From Mucilaginibacter flavus (GTDB lineage: Bacteria; Bacteroidota; Bacteroidia; Sphingobacteriales; Sphingobacteriaceae), in the NCBI RefSeq assembly GCF_030409315.1, contig NZ_JAUFPS010000042.1, positions 1-64,000 of the forward strand: a DNA stretch of 64,000 bases, written 5' to 3'. A program made the position numbers and the translations under genes. The number at the start of each line of letters is the position of its first letter. Position 1 is the stretch's first letter. Of the stretch, positions 7,456 through 16,418 are shown one piece after another. Under the pieces are notes generated by a model. The model did not search any database. It was not told the origin of the DNA and worked only from the letters and a program-made list of their open reading frames with translations.

Positions 7456-8445
7456 TTAAGCATTTAAAGCTTCTGCCAGCAAGCGGTAGGACTTTAGCCG
7501 AGCATCCTGGTCGTAGATATGCGAAGTGGCCATCAGTTCATTGATGCCGGTGCGGCTGATGAAGTCATTTAATTGCGTTTGAACCGTGTTCTTACTGCCA
7601 AAAAAGGAATAAGTCAGCATCTGCATAGCAGCTTCACGTTCGGCCGTGCTCCAGATACCATTCATGCTATCTACCGGCGGCGGTAATGGCTGCCTTCTGC
7701 CGGTAATGATCCCTTTAAATAATTGCTTTAAGGAAGTGGCCAGGTATTGCGCTTCGGTATCGGTATCGGCCGCGACTACGTTTACACAAGCCATGACGTA
7801 AGGCTCCGCTAAATACCGGGAAGGTTTGAATGTATTGCGGTATAGCTCGATAGCTTGTAAAAAATAGGCCGGCGCGAAGTGGCTGGCAAAAGCATAGGGC
7901 AGTCCCTTTGCGGCGGCGAGCTTGGCACTGTCTAAACTGGAACCCAATATCCAGATCGGGATGTCCAAGCCTTCGCCGGGAACGGCGCTGACGCCGTTCG
8001 GATGATCGCCGGCAAAATAATGCTGGAGGGATTCTACATCCTGTGGAAAGTGAAAGGCCGCATTCATGTTCTCGCCGCGTATGGCCAGCGCGGTCGCCTG
8101 GTCGCTGCCCGGCGCTCTACCAAGGCCGAGGTCGATCCGCCCGGGATAGAACGTTTCCAATGTACCGAACTGCTCGGCGATCACCAAGGGTGAATGGTTA
8201 GGCAGCATAATGCCGCCCGAGCCTACGCGTATGGTAGACGTATGCCCCGCAATATGCCCGATTACTAAACTGGTGGCCGAACTAGCTACACTCACCATGT
8301 TATGATGTTCCGCGAACCAATAGCGGGTGTAGCCCAAAGCTTCCGCCTGTTGCGCATTCGCGACGCTGTAATTGAAACTGTCCGCGATGGTATGTCCTTC
8401 GATAACGGTCGCCAGGTCAAGTACCGAATAGTTGATTGCTGCCAT
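7456..8445 (-). CDS. LLM-class flavin-dependent oxidoreductase (luciferase-like)
   Basis: 329 residues of a bacterial luciferase-like TIM barrel. Recognisable pieces are YWFAEHHNM near residue 42, GSGGIMLPNHSPLVIAEQFG, the PGRIDLGLGRAPGSD loop near residue 105 and IWILGSSLDSAKLAA. These fit the MsnO8-type group of LLM monooxygenases that use reduced FMN. The substrate is unknown. It is divergent from the ChrB/AraC fusion gene. A TACCTTTG -7 box on the minus strand ends 5 bp before the start, implying a leaderless transcript. Confidence 0.95.
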   Translation of the reverse strand: MAAINYSVLDLATVIEGHTIADSFNYSVANAQQAEALGYTRYWFAEHHNMVSVASSATSLVIGHIAGHTSTIRVGSGGIMLPNHSPLVIAEQFGTLETFYPGRIDLGLGRAPGSDQATALAIRGENMNAAFHFPQDVESLQHYFAGDHPNGVSAVPGEGLDIPIWILGSSLDSAKLAAAKGLPYAFASHFAPAYFLQAIELYRNTFKPSRYLAEPYVMACVNVVAADTDTEAQYLATSLKQLFKGIITGRRQPLPPPVDSMNGIWSTAEREAAMQMLTYSFFGSKNTVQTQLNDFISRTGINELMATSHIYDQDARLKSYRLLAEALNA

Positions 8446-8449
8446 AGGA

Positions 8450-8520
8450 CAAAGGTACGGGCTCCGCGATGGCCGACTGTCAGCCTTTTCCCATAATTTG
8501 GCGCTGAGTGCTTACATTTG
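8450..8520. promoter_or_regulatory. Divergent promoter pair, both predicted leaderless
   Basis: TACCTTTG on the minus strand (8450-8457) serves the luciferase-like gene, and TACATTTG on the plus strand (8513-8520) serves the ChrB-like/AraC gene. Both match TAnnTTTG and lie 4-7 bp from the start codons, so transcripts would begin at or near the AUG. Good -33 TTTG boxes at the usual spacing are not evident. Confidence 0.45.
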
Positions 8521-8527
8521 TGGGCAA

Positions 8528-9388
8528 ATGAAATGGATCACCCGTGAACGCCCGAAGATCGACCGAATCGCCTGCCCCTGGCTGATCAGGCGGTTCATTG
8601 ATGCTGAAGCGGAGATCATTTTTGTACCCTTTGAAGAGGTTTTAACCAAAGCCGATGAGTTAGGTGCCATACCTTTTGATCTGCCTCAGGTGGAGTACAC
8701 GCATTATAATGATCAATGTACCTTCGATTATTTTATTAAAAAGCACGGGCTTAAAGACGCGGCGCTCAACAGGATCGCGGCCATCGTTCGTGGCGCTGAT
8801 ACCGATCGTCCTGATTTTGCGCCGCAATCTGCCGGACTCGAAGCGCTCTTTTCAGGATTAGCTTATAACATTAAGGATGATCTGGAATTGCTGGAATTGG
8901 GCATGACCATTTATGATGGGCTATATAGCTGGGCTAAACACCTGCACCAATTGAAGCATACCCAGGCCGGCCCGGTTGAGCAAATGCTATTGGAAGTGTT
9001 CCATAAGTACATTAAGCAAAGCAATTCCAGGAAGGCCCCGGAATGGGCTACGGAACTCAAGGAGATGATCCAGGATCAACTCGATACCAATATGACCCTG
9101 AGCCTGCAGCAGGTATCCGAAGAGTTGGAGATCAATCCAACTTACTTATCCCGTGAGTTTTCCAAGTATTTTGACAACCTAACTTTTGGTGATTATATCC
9201 GAAAGCTAAGGATAGAAAAAGCGATCAGCTTAATGACTGATTCAGCTTACTCCTTAACCGAGATCGCTTACCTCACCGGTTTTTCCGACCAGAGCCATTT
9301 TAACAGGATCTTTAAAAAACAGACCGGTCAAAACCCCTCTGTTTATAAAAAAAGTATCCTGAAAAGTAAAGCCGGTACAAATAGATAA
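8528..9388 (+). CDS. ChrB-like domain fused to an AraC-type DNA-binding domain
   Basis: I chose the ATG at 8528 (MKWITRERPKIDRIACPWLI), giving 286 residues, because the family domain begins here and a TACATTTG box lies just upstream. An upstream in-frame ATG at 8432 would overlap the divergent gene. Residues 1 to about 145 match the chromate-resistance ChrB C-terminal domain (RIACPWLIRRFID, then FDLPQVEYTHYNDQCTFDYF and GADTDRPD). Residues about 187-286 are a two-HTH AraC module (SLQQVSEELEINPTYLSREF, then TEIAYLTGFSDQSHFNRIFK). The protein probably senses a small molecule or metal oxyanion. ChrB-like domains are more usually stand-alone. Confidence 0.85.
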   Translation: MKWITRERPKIDRIACPWLIRRFIDAEAEIIFVPFEEVLTKADELGAIPFDLPQVEYTHYNDQCTFDYFIKKHGLKDAALNRIAAIVRGADTDRPDFAPQSAGLEALFSGLAYNIKDDLELLELGMTIYDGLYSWAKHLHQLKHTQAGPVEQMLLEVFHKYIKQSNSRKAPEWATELKEMIQDQLDTNMTLSLQQVSEELEINPTYLSREFSKYFDNLTFGDYIRKLRIEKAISLMTDSAYSLTEIAYLTGFSDQSHFNRIFKKQTGQNPSVYKKSILKSKAGTNR

Positions 9389-9447
9389 TTCCGTACAAGT
9401 TTAGGGGCCGGGCATTCCCTAGTATTGCTGCCGTTAAAACTTTCAGT

Positions 9448-9951
9448 ATGGTTAAACATATTTACATTACCCTTTTATTGCTGGCCATTTTCGAGGCCAG
9501 TTTTGCCCAGCAACCCGCCACGTATCCCAAAGTCAGTGGTTATTTCAGTATCCTGCACCCATTGGCCACTTTATCCGGCGGCAACCTGAGCGGCAATTTT
9601 GGAAACGTCTATGTGGTCGGCTTTCCATTTGGGATGAACCTGTTGAAAAGCGATCACTTCGGGATAAGCTTTGAAGTGGCGCCCACTATCCGAACTGAAA
9701 AAAATAGTGCTAAAGTGAGTTCGGTACTTTTCCATCCCGGCGCGATGTTCCGCTTTAAGCATGGCTTTACTTTTATCGGCCGCCTGGCTTTCGAAACCAA
9801 TGGGCGCTTCGGCGTCACGCCGGTATTTAACCAAGTCATTAAAAAAGGCAAAGATGCCAGCCTTTTTGTTTCCGTGCCTTTCCCGGTAAGGCTCGGCAAT
9901 GATCAACCTGCTTCAGTAAGCACTGGTTTGCAATTGGGCGTGTCGTTTTGA
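9448..9951 (+). CDS. Secreted hypothetical protein, probably outer-membrane or periplasmic
   Basis: 167 residues with a signal peptide (MVKHIYITLLLLAIFEASFA). The mature part is beta-rich, with alternating strands such as FGISFEVAPTIRT, FTFIGRLAFETNG and the end STGLQLGVSF. The aromatic final residue after an amphipathic strand is what a small beta-barrel protein shows. No named family is recognised. It follows the ChrB/AraC gene by 59 bp in the same direction and could be its target or a separate unit. Confidence 0.75.
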   Translation: MVKHIYITLLLLAIFEASFAQQPATYPKVSGYFSILHPLATLSGGNLSGNFGNVYVVGFPFGMNLLKSDHFGISFEVAPTIRTEKNSAKVSSVLFHPGAMFRFKHGFTFIGRLAFETNGRFGVTPVFNQVIKKGKDASLFVSVPFPVRLGNDQPASVSTGLQLGVSF

Positions 9952-10200
9952 GGCCTTCTGCTCATCGTTCCTAAAATATTTCAGCGATCGGGTTTTCTTC
10001 AGAATTCGGCCAGAATTAAAGCCGATATTGGTACCTCCCAATATTTTTTTATTACGACTCGTAAAATATTTTCATTCCTTCCGGGAAAAATCAAAACAAA
10101 TCGGTCAGATCCGATATTATACCGGCCTAAGTAATTTAATACATTTTAGTTACGTTGTTTTAATACCGAGTGCAATGCCTACTATTTAAACAAGTTTACT

Positions 10201-12351
10201 ATGCGATTATTCACCAAAGGCCGGTCGATTGCCGGAACCATCCTGGGAAAGGCCGGCTACAACCGTAGCGGGTTCCGGGCCATGGACCGTTTCATGCTCC
10301 CGGCAACCTTTTTATGCCTGGGAACCGGTTATCTTCTTTACCACTATCATCCTGTCACTTACAGCGGAAGTGGTAACGAAGGCAGCCTTTTAGCCAGTCT
10401 GCTGACCATTGGTGTGCTGTTCTTTCTGCTGGTCCGAACTGCCCGACAGAAAAGCGCTGTTGAAAAAAAGCTCAAAACAAGCCAATCCCGGTTCGACAAA
10501 GTCTATAACGCCGGCATTGTCGGTTTGCTTTTTACCCGGCTGGACGGGGTGGTCACCCAAGCCAACGATTCTTTCCTTAACATGATCGGTTATACGGCCG
10601 ATGACTTGAAAAATGAATTGGTCAGTTGGAAAATCCTGACGCCCGAAACCTATCAGGCCGTCTCGGCCCGGGCTGTTGAGCAACTCCGGACACAGGGTTT
10701 CTGCGAACCATTTGAAAAGGAATATATCCGCAAAGATGGTTCGGCTGTCCACGTTGTCGTGGCCTCCGCCTTGCTGGACGGAGATGACCTGGCGGACGCG
10801 ATAACCTATATTATCGACATTTCACACAGGCACCAGGCACGCCTGCGCGAGGAAGAACTGAGTTTATACGTCCTGAAGCAAAAAGAAGAGCTGCAGCGCC
10901 TGCTGATGAACGCGCCGTCGATGATCTCTATACGCCGCGGGCCGGAACTCCGGCTGGAATTCAGTAATCAGACGGCTCAGGATTATGCGGGTACAAAAGC
11001 GCACCTGGGATTGACGCTGCGCGAGACAGCCGACAAATTTCAGGTTAACGCCGGGGCGGAGATCCTGGAAAATGTTTACCGGACCGGTGAAAGGTTTACC
11101 GCCAAAGCCTTCAAATTAAATTTTAACCGCCCGGAAAGCGACAAGCCGCAAGAAGCCTGGTTCGACCTGGTAGTGGAGCCTTTACTCAATGAACTCGGCG
11201 AGATCGACGGCGTAGCCACCTTTGGTTTCAATGTGACCGATATGGTTAAAACGAATGCTGATCTCCGGGAAAGTGAACGGCGCTTCCGTTTTCTGGCAGA
11301 TTCCCTTCCGCATAAGATCTGGACCTGTGGTCCTGACGGCAAAGCGAATTATTACAATAAAGGATGGTTCGATTACCTGGGCGCCGGCACCTTCGAAGAA
11401 GTGCAGGCATCGATATGGGCCGCGATACATCCCGATGATCTCCCCTTGGCCAAAAGCCTTTGGACAAAAGCGGTCGCCACCGGCGAAGATCTGGAACTGG
11501 AGCAACGGTTCAAAAATGCGCAGGGCAACTATGAATGGCACCTGACCCGGTCGTACGCGCATAAAAACGAGGCGGGAGAGGTCGTGCTCTGGATCGGGTC
11601 AAGCACCAATATCCAGGAACAAAAAGCGGTGCAGGAAACGGCTGATCTTCTGTCGCGAAAAAAAGATGAATTCTTAGGCATCGCCAGCCACGAGTTGAAA
11701 ACGCCGATCACCAGCATGAAGGCATCGCTGCAGGTGCTGAACAGCCTGCCTGACGATCAGTTCAAACCCGAAAAGGTGAAATCCTTTGTAGGCATGGCTA
11801 CCCGGCAGGTCAAAAAATTGAGTTTGATCGTGGAGGAACTGCTGGACGTAACCCGTCTTGAAGCCGGCATGATGTCCCTGAATTATTCCGTTTTTTCCTT
11901 GCGTCAAGCAGTCGAGGAATGCCTGGAGGAGATTAAACCTGCGGCCAAAGACAGGATATTCACGGTCCTATCATCCGGAGAATTAATGGTTAACGGTGAT
12001 AAGCTAAGGTTGGAGCAGGTGATCTTTAACTTATTGACGAATGCAGTGAAGTATTCACCGCAGGGGTCGAAGATCACTATCAGTTTGAGCCAGGACGAAA
12101 AGATCAGATGCAGCGTCAGTGATGAAGGGATCGGTTTGCCGGCGGCGCGCCAGCAACTGATCTTTGAAAAGTTTTCACGGGGGCATGACGCCTCGCAAAA
12201 ATATGCCGGACTGGGCCTCGGCCTTTTTATTTCCCGGCAGATCGTCCGGCGGCACGACGGTGAGATCGGTCTGACCAGTTCCCCCGGCCAGGGTACCACG
12301 GCCTGGTTCGAACTGCCGCTTATTCACTTTCGTCAGGCGCCGGGTATTTAG
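10201..12351 (+). CDS. Membrane PAS-domain sensor histidine kinase
   Basis: 716 residues. Two transmembrane helices at about 30-48 and 60-78 are followed by three PAS regions (about 90-205, 225-345 and 350-480). The third contains the PAC-like AYKHE-type end WIGSSTNIQEQKAVQE. The HisKA H-box has His497 in IASHELKTPIT. The HATPase domain (about 595-705) has the N box LLTNAVKYSP, G1 DEGIGLP and G2 GLGLGLFIS. No receiver gene is adjacent. It overlaps the convergent PAS protein by 32 bp. Signal and partner are unknown. Confidence 0.96.
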   Translation: MRLFTKGRSIAGTILGKAGYNRSGFRAMDRFMLPATFLCLGTGYLLYHYHPVTYSGSGNEGSLLASLLTIGVLFFLLVRTARQKSAVEKKLKTSQSRFDKVYNAGIVGLLFTRLDGVVTQANDSFLNMIGYTADDLKNELVSWKILTPETYQAVSARAVEQLRTQGFCEPFEKEYIRKDGSAVHVVVASALLDGDDLADAITYIIDISHRHQARLREEELSLYVLKQKEELQRLLMNAPSMISIRRGPELRLEFSNQTAQDYAGTKAHLGLTLRETADKFQVNAGAEILENVYRTGERFTAKAFKLNFNRPESDKPQEAWFDLVVEPLLNELGEIDGVATFGFNVTDMVKTNADLRESERRFRFLADSLPHKIWTCGPDGKANYYNKGWFDYLGAGTFEEVQASIWAAIHPDDLPLAKSLWTKAVATGEDLELEQRFKNAQGNYEWHLTRSYAHKNEAGEVVLWIGSSTNIQEQKAVQETADLLSRKKDEFLGIASHELKTPITSMKASLQVLNSLPDDQFKPEKVKSFVGMATRQVKKLSLIVEELLDVTRLEAGMMSLNYSVFSLRQAVEECLEEIKPAAKDRIFTVLSSGELMVNGDKLRLEQVIFNLLTNAVKYSPQGSKITISLSQDEKIRCSVSDEGIGLPAARQQLIFEKFSRGHDASQKYAGLGLGLFISRQIVRRHDGEIGLTSSPGQGTTAWFELPLIHFRQAPGI

Positions 12352-13945
12352 CGATGATCGCCGCGGATTTTTCGGTGATCTGGTGAATGACCGCGTCGAG
12401 TTCGCCTGCAGAGACCTTAAGATAATCGATGATCTCCGCTTTTTCCTTTTCCTGTACAGCTTCCGAAAGCATTGGCAGCAGTCCCATGATCCTTACCAGG
12501 GGGGCCCGTACCAGGTGCGACTGCATCCAGGAGATCTCTCTGAACGTTTTATTTTGTTCCTCCACCGACTGCAGGTACAATTTCCGCGCCGTTACATCCC
12601 GGCCCGTAATACAGGCACCGGAAACCCGCTGTTCGTCCAGAACCGGTGTGACCGTGTAGCGTATCCAACTTACGATACCCCGTGTCCGGAACATGCGGTC
12701 GTAGTCGATCGTCTCTCCCTGATAAACTCTGGCAATAATCTCCCTGAAATAGGCTATCCGTGAAGTTTCCACATAGTCAAAAATACTACACCCTACTTCA
12801 AAAGGACGCTGTCCCTTGTTGAAACGCATAGCATCAAGCGCCTTAGGGTTGAACAATTTGATCACCGCTTTTTCATCCAGCAATACGAAGCCGTCGATCG
12901 CACTGTCAAACAAAGCCCGTAAGTTAGACTCGGAATCCCTTACCTTCCGGTTAGCCTCGAACACTTCCAGTTGATGTTCCAGTTGGATGGTAATATCGGC
13001 CGCCTGCACCAGCCGCACCTGACGGCCGTCGACGTTCAACAGGTTACTTTCAATGTTCACGTAGATCATTTCACCGTTCTTTTTTAAATGCTGTGAAACG
13101 CCGCCGTAGTATTGCCCCGACAGTTTATTGGCACGCACCAGCTCCGCTGTTTGCCGGACGCTTTCGGCCGGCCGGATATCCATAATGGTCATTGCCAGGA
13201 ATTCCGGTTTGGAGTAGCCATAATGTTTAAGGGCCGCTTCGTTGACGTCCAGGAACTGAAAGGTATCCGTATCGAACAACCACATCGGCAGCGGGCTTTT
13301 GTAAAAAATCTGCTGGTAACGTTCCTGCAATTGAGTCTTATTAGTGATGGTGAGCTGAAGACCTTTAAAAATGCGGTCGATCAGTAAAATGGTCACCGCG
13401 CTGGCAAAAACCAGATTGGCGCTGAAAGCGATCCATTTGCCGGTGCTGTACTCCGATATCAGCGCAGAATCGAAGAGTTTGAATGCGATCACCGTGCTGA
13501 ATATAGCCAGCAAGACGGCGTTGCTGAGCACAGAAAATACCGCGTAGCGTACCGGAAAGAACAGGGCCGCCAGCACCGTGATGAAAAATAGATAGAACAC
13601 ACCCGGTCCGAGATAGCCCAGCGTGTTGATCAGAAATACAGCAAGCGTATAAAAGACCGTAATGACCGTTATTTTGCGCATACGCAGGGTCAGGCCGGGA
13701 ACGAATGTGACGAAAAAAATAAGGCTGAAACTAGTCAGGTCCACCGCGGCGATAACGGGCAGGCCGTCCCGCAGGGCCATATACACGCCGGGTATTAGCG
13801 CGATCAGACTGATCGGCCAGCAATAGGCCAGGAAATGACAAAATAATTGATCCTGCCAGTAACCAAGTTCCCGGTCATCTGCTTCAGCTGAGCCCAAAAT
13901 ATTGGCGCAGACCATGCCTTCGTACTTTTTTAAAAGTTTGTTCAT
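12320..13945 (-). CDS. Membrane PAS protein ending in a histidine-box domain without ATPase
   Basis: 541 residues. Six or so hydrophobic helices fill residues 35-195, two PAS domains follow (about 205-320 and 340-450), and the protein ends in a two-helix segment with H-box-like QSHLVRAPL (His477) and ELDAVIHQI. A HATPase domain would normally follow, but the chain ends 65 residues after the histidine. The same ending occurs in the genes at 14813 and 28742. It may be a dimerisation/phosphotransfer module served by a kinase in trans, or a non-phosphorylated sensor. A stop-truncation is unlikely because all three end alike. Confidence 0.93.
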   Translation of the reverse strand: MNKLLKKYEGMVCANILGSAEADDRELGYWQDQLFCHFLAYCWPISLIALIPGVYMALRDGLPVIAAVDLTSFSLIFFVTFVPGLTLRMRKITVITVFYTLAVFLINTLGYLGPGVFYLFFITVLAALFFPVRYAVFSVLSNAVLLAIFSTVIAFKLFDSALISEYSTGKWIAFSANLVFASAVTILLIDRIFKGLQLTITNKTQLQERYQQIFYKSPLPMWLFDTDTFQFLDVNEAALKHYGYSKPEFLAMTIMDIRPAESVRQTAELVRANKLSGQYYGGVSQHLKKNGEMIYVNIESNLLNVDGRQVRLVQAADITIQLEHQLEVFEANRKVRDSESNLRALFDSAIDGFVLLDEKAVIKLFNPKALDAMRFNKGQRPFEVGCSIFDYVETSRIAYFREIIARVYQGETIDYDRMFRTRGIVSWIRYTVTPVLDEQRVSGACITGRDVTARKLYLQSVEEQNKTFREISWMQSHLVRAPLVRIMGLLPMLSEAVQEKEKAEIIDYLKVSAGELDAVIHQITEKSAAIIAKYPAPDESE

Positions 13946-14118
13946 ATAAAGTATTTAAAGGATTGGCCGCGTTGCTGCGAGGTGTGGCTAAATAATCAAA
14001 ATAGCTTGTATACGTTGCTTTATTCGTTAAAGTTTTAAAAGCTATCAGAGGCCGGGATCAATAGACAGGCGCGCACTAAGCGGGCGATAAAGTCAATGGA
14101 TAGATCGTGGCACTATTA

Positions 14119-14148
14119 GTGTGGCATCAATAGCGGCGGTAGATTGCC
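14119..14148 (+). repeat. 30-bp dispersed repeat, copy 1
   Basis: This 30-bp sequence recurs at 19470-19499 with a single mismatch. Here it contains a small hairpin, CGGCGG / CCGCCG around TAGATTG (extending to 14151), 30 bp before the monooxygenase gene. The hairpin arm is not kept in copy 2. Confidence 0.7.
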
Positions 14149-14178
14149 GCCGATAACCTACTACTTAAAAATAATCAA

Positions 14179-14472
14179 ATGGAAAAATTAGCATTACTGG
14201 CCCGCCTGGAGGCCAAACCCGGTAAAGAGCAGCAAGTTGCTGACTTGCTTAAAAGCGCTTTGCCCCTGGCCGAAGCCGAACCAGGCACGATCCGCTGGTA
14301 CGCGCTGCAACTCGGTCCGTCCACTTTTGGCATATTTGATACCTTTGCTGATGAAGCCGGCCGCGAGGCACACTTGGGCGGCGAGATCCCCAAAGCCCTG
14401 GCAGCCCGGGCGGATGAATTACTGGCCGCGCCACCGGTGATCGAAAAAGTGGATCTGTTGGCTATTAAATAA
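14179..14472 (+). CDS. Antibiotic biosynthesis monooxygenase-type (ABM) small protein
   Basis: 97 residues of the dimeric ferredoxin-like ABM fold. Marks are the opening strand LALLARLEAKPGKEQQVADL, the central EPGTIRWYALQL and FGIFDTFADEAGREAHLGG. Such proteins act as small cofactor-independent monooxygenases or quinol oxygenases. The substrate is not predictable. It stands alone between two PAS-protein genes and is flanked by the 30-bp repeat upstream and a GTCCCC/GGGGAC hairpin downstream. Confidence 0.9.
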   Translation: MEKLALLARLEAKPGKEQQVADLLKSALPLAEAEPGTIRWYALQLGPSTFGIFDTFADEAGREAHLGGEIPKALAARADELLAAPPVIEKVDLLAIK

Positions 14473-14488
14473 GTCTACCAATAAAAAG

Positions 14489-14514
14489 GTCCCCGGCGGT
14501 AGTCCGGCGGGGAC
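14489..14514 (+). terminator. GC-rich hairpin after the ABM gene
   Basis: GTCCCCG and CGGGGAC-type arms pair (14490-14514) with partial pairing of the inner CGG/CCG. No strong U run follows, so termination strength is uncertain. The same GTCCCCG/CGGGGAC stem occurs in the hairpin at 19599-19630. Confidence 0.4.
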
Positions 14515-14812
14515 TTACTGTTAATACTTTATTTTATTGCTTTGGTTTCTATTGTCTTGCGTTCGAGGATTTTTCCGGGCAAATCCCGAAAACTGATCTT
14601 TTTCACTCATGTACAGGCAACAGGCTGTTAGGTAGCATTGTTTCAGCCGGGTGAAACTATCGATACGCAGATCTTTATAGCTCTTCGCATACAATGGTAA
14701 AGGGAATCAGCAATCTGCTGGCCCTGATCGATCAAGTTCGCTTTCTATCATGTATAAATTGGCCGGTTTACAACTTAAAGTTGTTAATTCGCGTAAAAGG
14801 AGGGTGAGGACC
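14515..14812. other. Intergenic region with two short inverted repeats
   Basis: No gene is supported here. GTTTCA (14640-14645) pairs with TGAAAC (14652-14657). ACAACTT/AAGTTGT forms a near-perfect palindrome at 14770-14784, about 30 bp before the next start codon, and could be an operator. An AGGAGG sequence at 14799-14804 is the ribosome site for the gene at 14813. Confidence 0.4.
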
Positions 14813-16345
14813 ATGGAACGTTTGTCGGCATTGAAGAACCAATTGATCATTATTGCTGCGGCGCTGGGCTGGGCTTTCATCGCCGATCCGCTGATCAGCC
14901 GGCTGGCATTGGCGTACGCGCCGGCGCACCGGGATTTGTTCCGGAGCCTGAACTATCTTATCGTCATCCTGCTGGTGAGCTTGATCCTGTACCGGCGCAT
15001 CAGCCGCCAGGCGACTGAGGTCCGCCAGACCCGGGATGATTACCGCCGCCTGTTCGACGAAGTACCGGTCCCCATGTTTATTTTCGACAGCCGGGATTTC
15101 CGTTTTTTGGCGGTCAATAGCGCGGCGACCGTACAGTACGGTTACAGCCAGGCCGAGTTCTTACAGTTGAAGATCACCGACATCCGACCGCCGGAAGAAG
15201 TGCCGGCTTTTTTAGCAGCTGTCGGCCAGGTGCCGGACCGCTATGCCGACGCGGGGCGCTGGCTGCACCGGAAAAAGAACGGGGAAACCTTTTTCGTGCG
15301 CATCTTTTCTCACCACACCGTCTTTGAAGGACTGCCGGCCAAACAGACCCTGGTGATCGATATTGACCAGAAGGTCCGCACTGAAACAGCGCTGGCCGAA
15401 AAGAGCGCCGAACTGGAAAATATGCTTGATAGTATAACGGATGGGTTTTACGCGCTGAACAGCCGCTGGGAGGTAACGTATATCAACAAAGCAGCCGAAA
15501 AAACCTTGTGCTGCACCAAGGGAGACATCCTGGGCAAAAACCTGTGGGACTTTTTCCCGAATTCCCGGGACGGAAGGTTCTATGCCGAATATGAACGGGC
15601 CATGAACGAGCGGATCAGCGTACAATTTGAGGGGTACTATGCACCGCTGGGGGTCTGGGGCTCGATGAGCGTTTATCCCACCAAAGAAGGCATCGCCGTT
15701 TATTTTGTAGATATTACCGAACAGAAAAAGATCCAGGAAAAGATCTATAATGACGGTCAGAACCTGCGCGCGATCATCAATAACACGCGCGACCTGATCT
15801 GGTCGGTCGACCTGCAGTCCCGGATCATCACCGGCAACCAGGCTTTTTGGACACGCGTCAAAGAACTCACCGGCAAAGGCGAGGAGGAGGTCAGCAACGC
15901 CGATTTTGTACAAGAGCGTGTAGCCGTTTTTTTCGAAAGCTATGAGCGTGCCTTTAAGGGCGAGGCCTTCAGCCTGGTCCGGCAACGTGAGCTGGATGGC
16001 CGGCAGGTTTTCGAAGAGCTCAGCTTTAACCCGATCCGGGACATCCATCAGTCGGTCATCGGCGTGAACTGTTTCCTGCGGGATATCACCGACGCACAAC
16101 AGTACCTGCACCAGATCGAAGAGCAAAACAAACGGCTGCGGGAGATCGCCTGGATACAGTCGCACCGCGTGCGCGCGCCGGTGGCCAGTATCCTCGGACT
16201 TGCGCAGCTTTGCGACCCTAATGATTCACCCAATGCCGAGATCATCCCGATGCTGAAAAAATCGGCTGAAGACCTTGACCGTGTGATCATGGAGATCACC
16301 GCGCTAACACAGGACCTGGATAAGCCGGGTTCAGTGTCACTTTGA
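14813..16345 (+). CDS. PAS protein ending in a histidine-box domain without ATPase
   Basis: I chose ATG 14813 (MERLSALKNQ), 510 residues, because AGGAGG lies 9 nt upstream. An in-frame ATG at 14750 would add 21 residues without a ribosome site. Two membrane helices lie at about 10-30 and 44-60, then three PAS regions (about 75-190, 200-310, 320-430). The C-terminus has IQSHRVRAPVASILGL (His451) and a second helix SAEDLDRVIMEIT, then stops. No HATPase domain is present. It is the second of three proteins in this window with this ending, and the closest relative of the gene at 12320. Confidence 0.92.
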   Translation: MERLSALKNQLIIIAAALGWAFIADPLISRLALAYAPAHRDLFRSLNYLIVILLVSLILYRRISRQATEVRQTRDDYRRLFDEVPVPMFIFDSRDFRFLAVNSAATVQYGYSQAEFLQLKITDIRPPEEVPAFLAAVGQVPDRYADAGRWLHRKKNGETFFVRIFSHHTVFEGLPAKQTLVIDIDQKVRTETALAEKSAELENMLDSITDGFYALNSRWEVTYINKAAEKTLCCTKGDILGKNLWDFFPNSRDGRFYAEYERAMNERISVQFEGYYAPLGVWGSMSVYPTKEGIAVYFVDITEQKKIQEKIYNDGQNLRAIINNTRDLIWSVDLQSRIITGNQAFWTRVKELTGKGEEEVSNADFVQERVAVFFESYERAFKGEAFSLVRQRELDGRQVFEELSFNPIRDIHQSVIGVNCFLRDITDAQQYLHQIEEQNKRLREIAWIQSHRVRAPVASILGLAQLCDPNDSPNAEIIPMLKKSAEDLDRVIMEITALTQDLDKPGSVSL

Positions 16346-16418
16346 GTAAAAAGCGCAGCGCCCGCTGAGGGTCCTCCGCTGGTCCCAAACTTTTGCAGGA
16401 ATTTGGCGTTATTGACCT

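Noticed and set aside
15212-16165. Long minus-strand open frame of 317 codons
   Set aside because: It lies antisense inside the well-supported PAS/histidine-box gene and has no recognisable domain, so it is a reading-frame shadow of GC-rich DNA.
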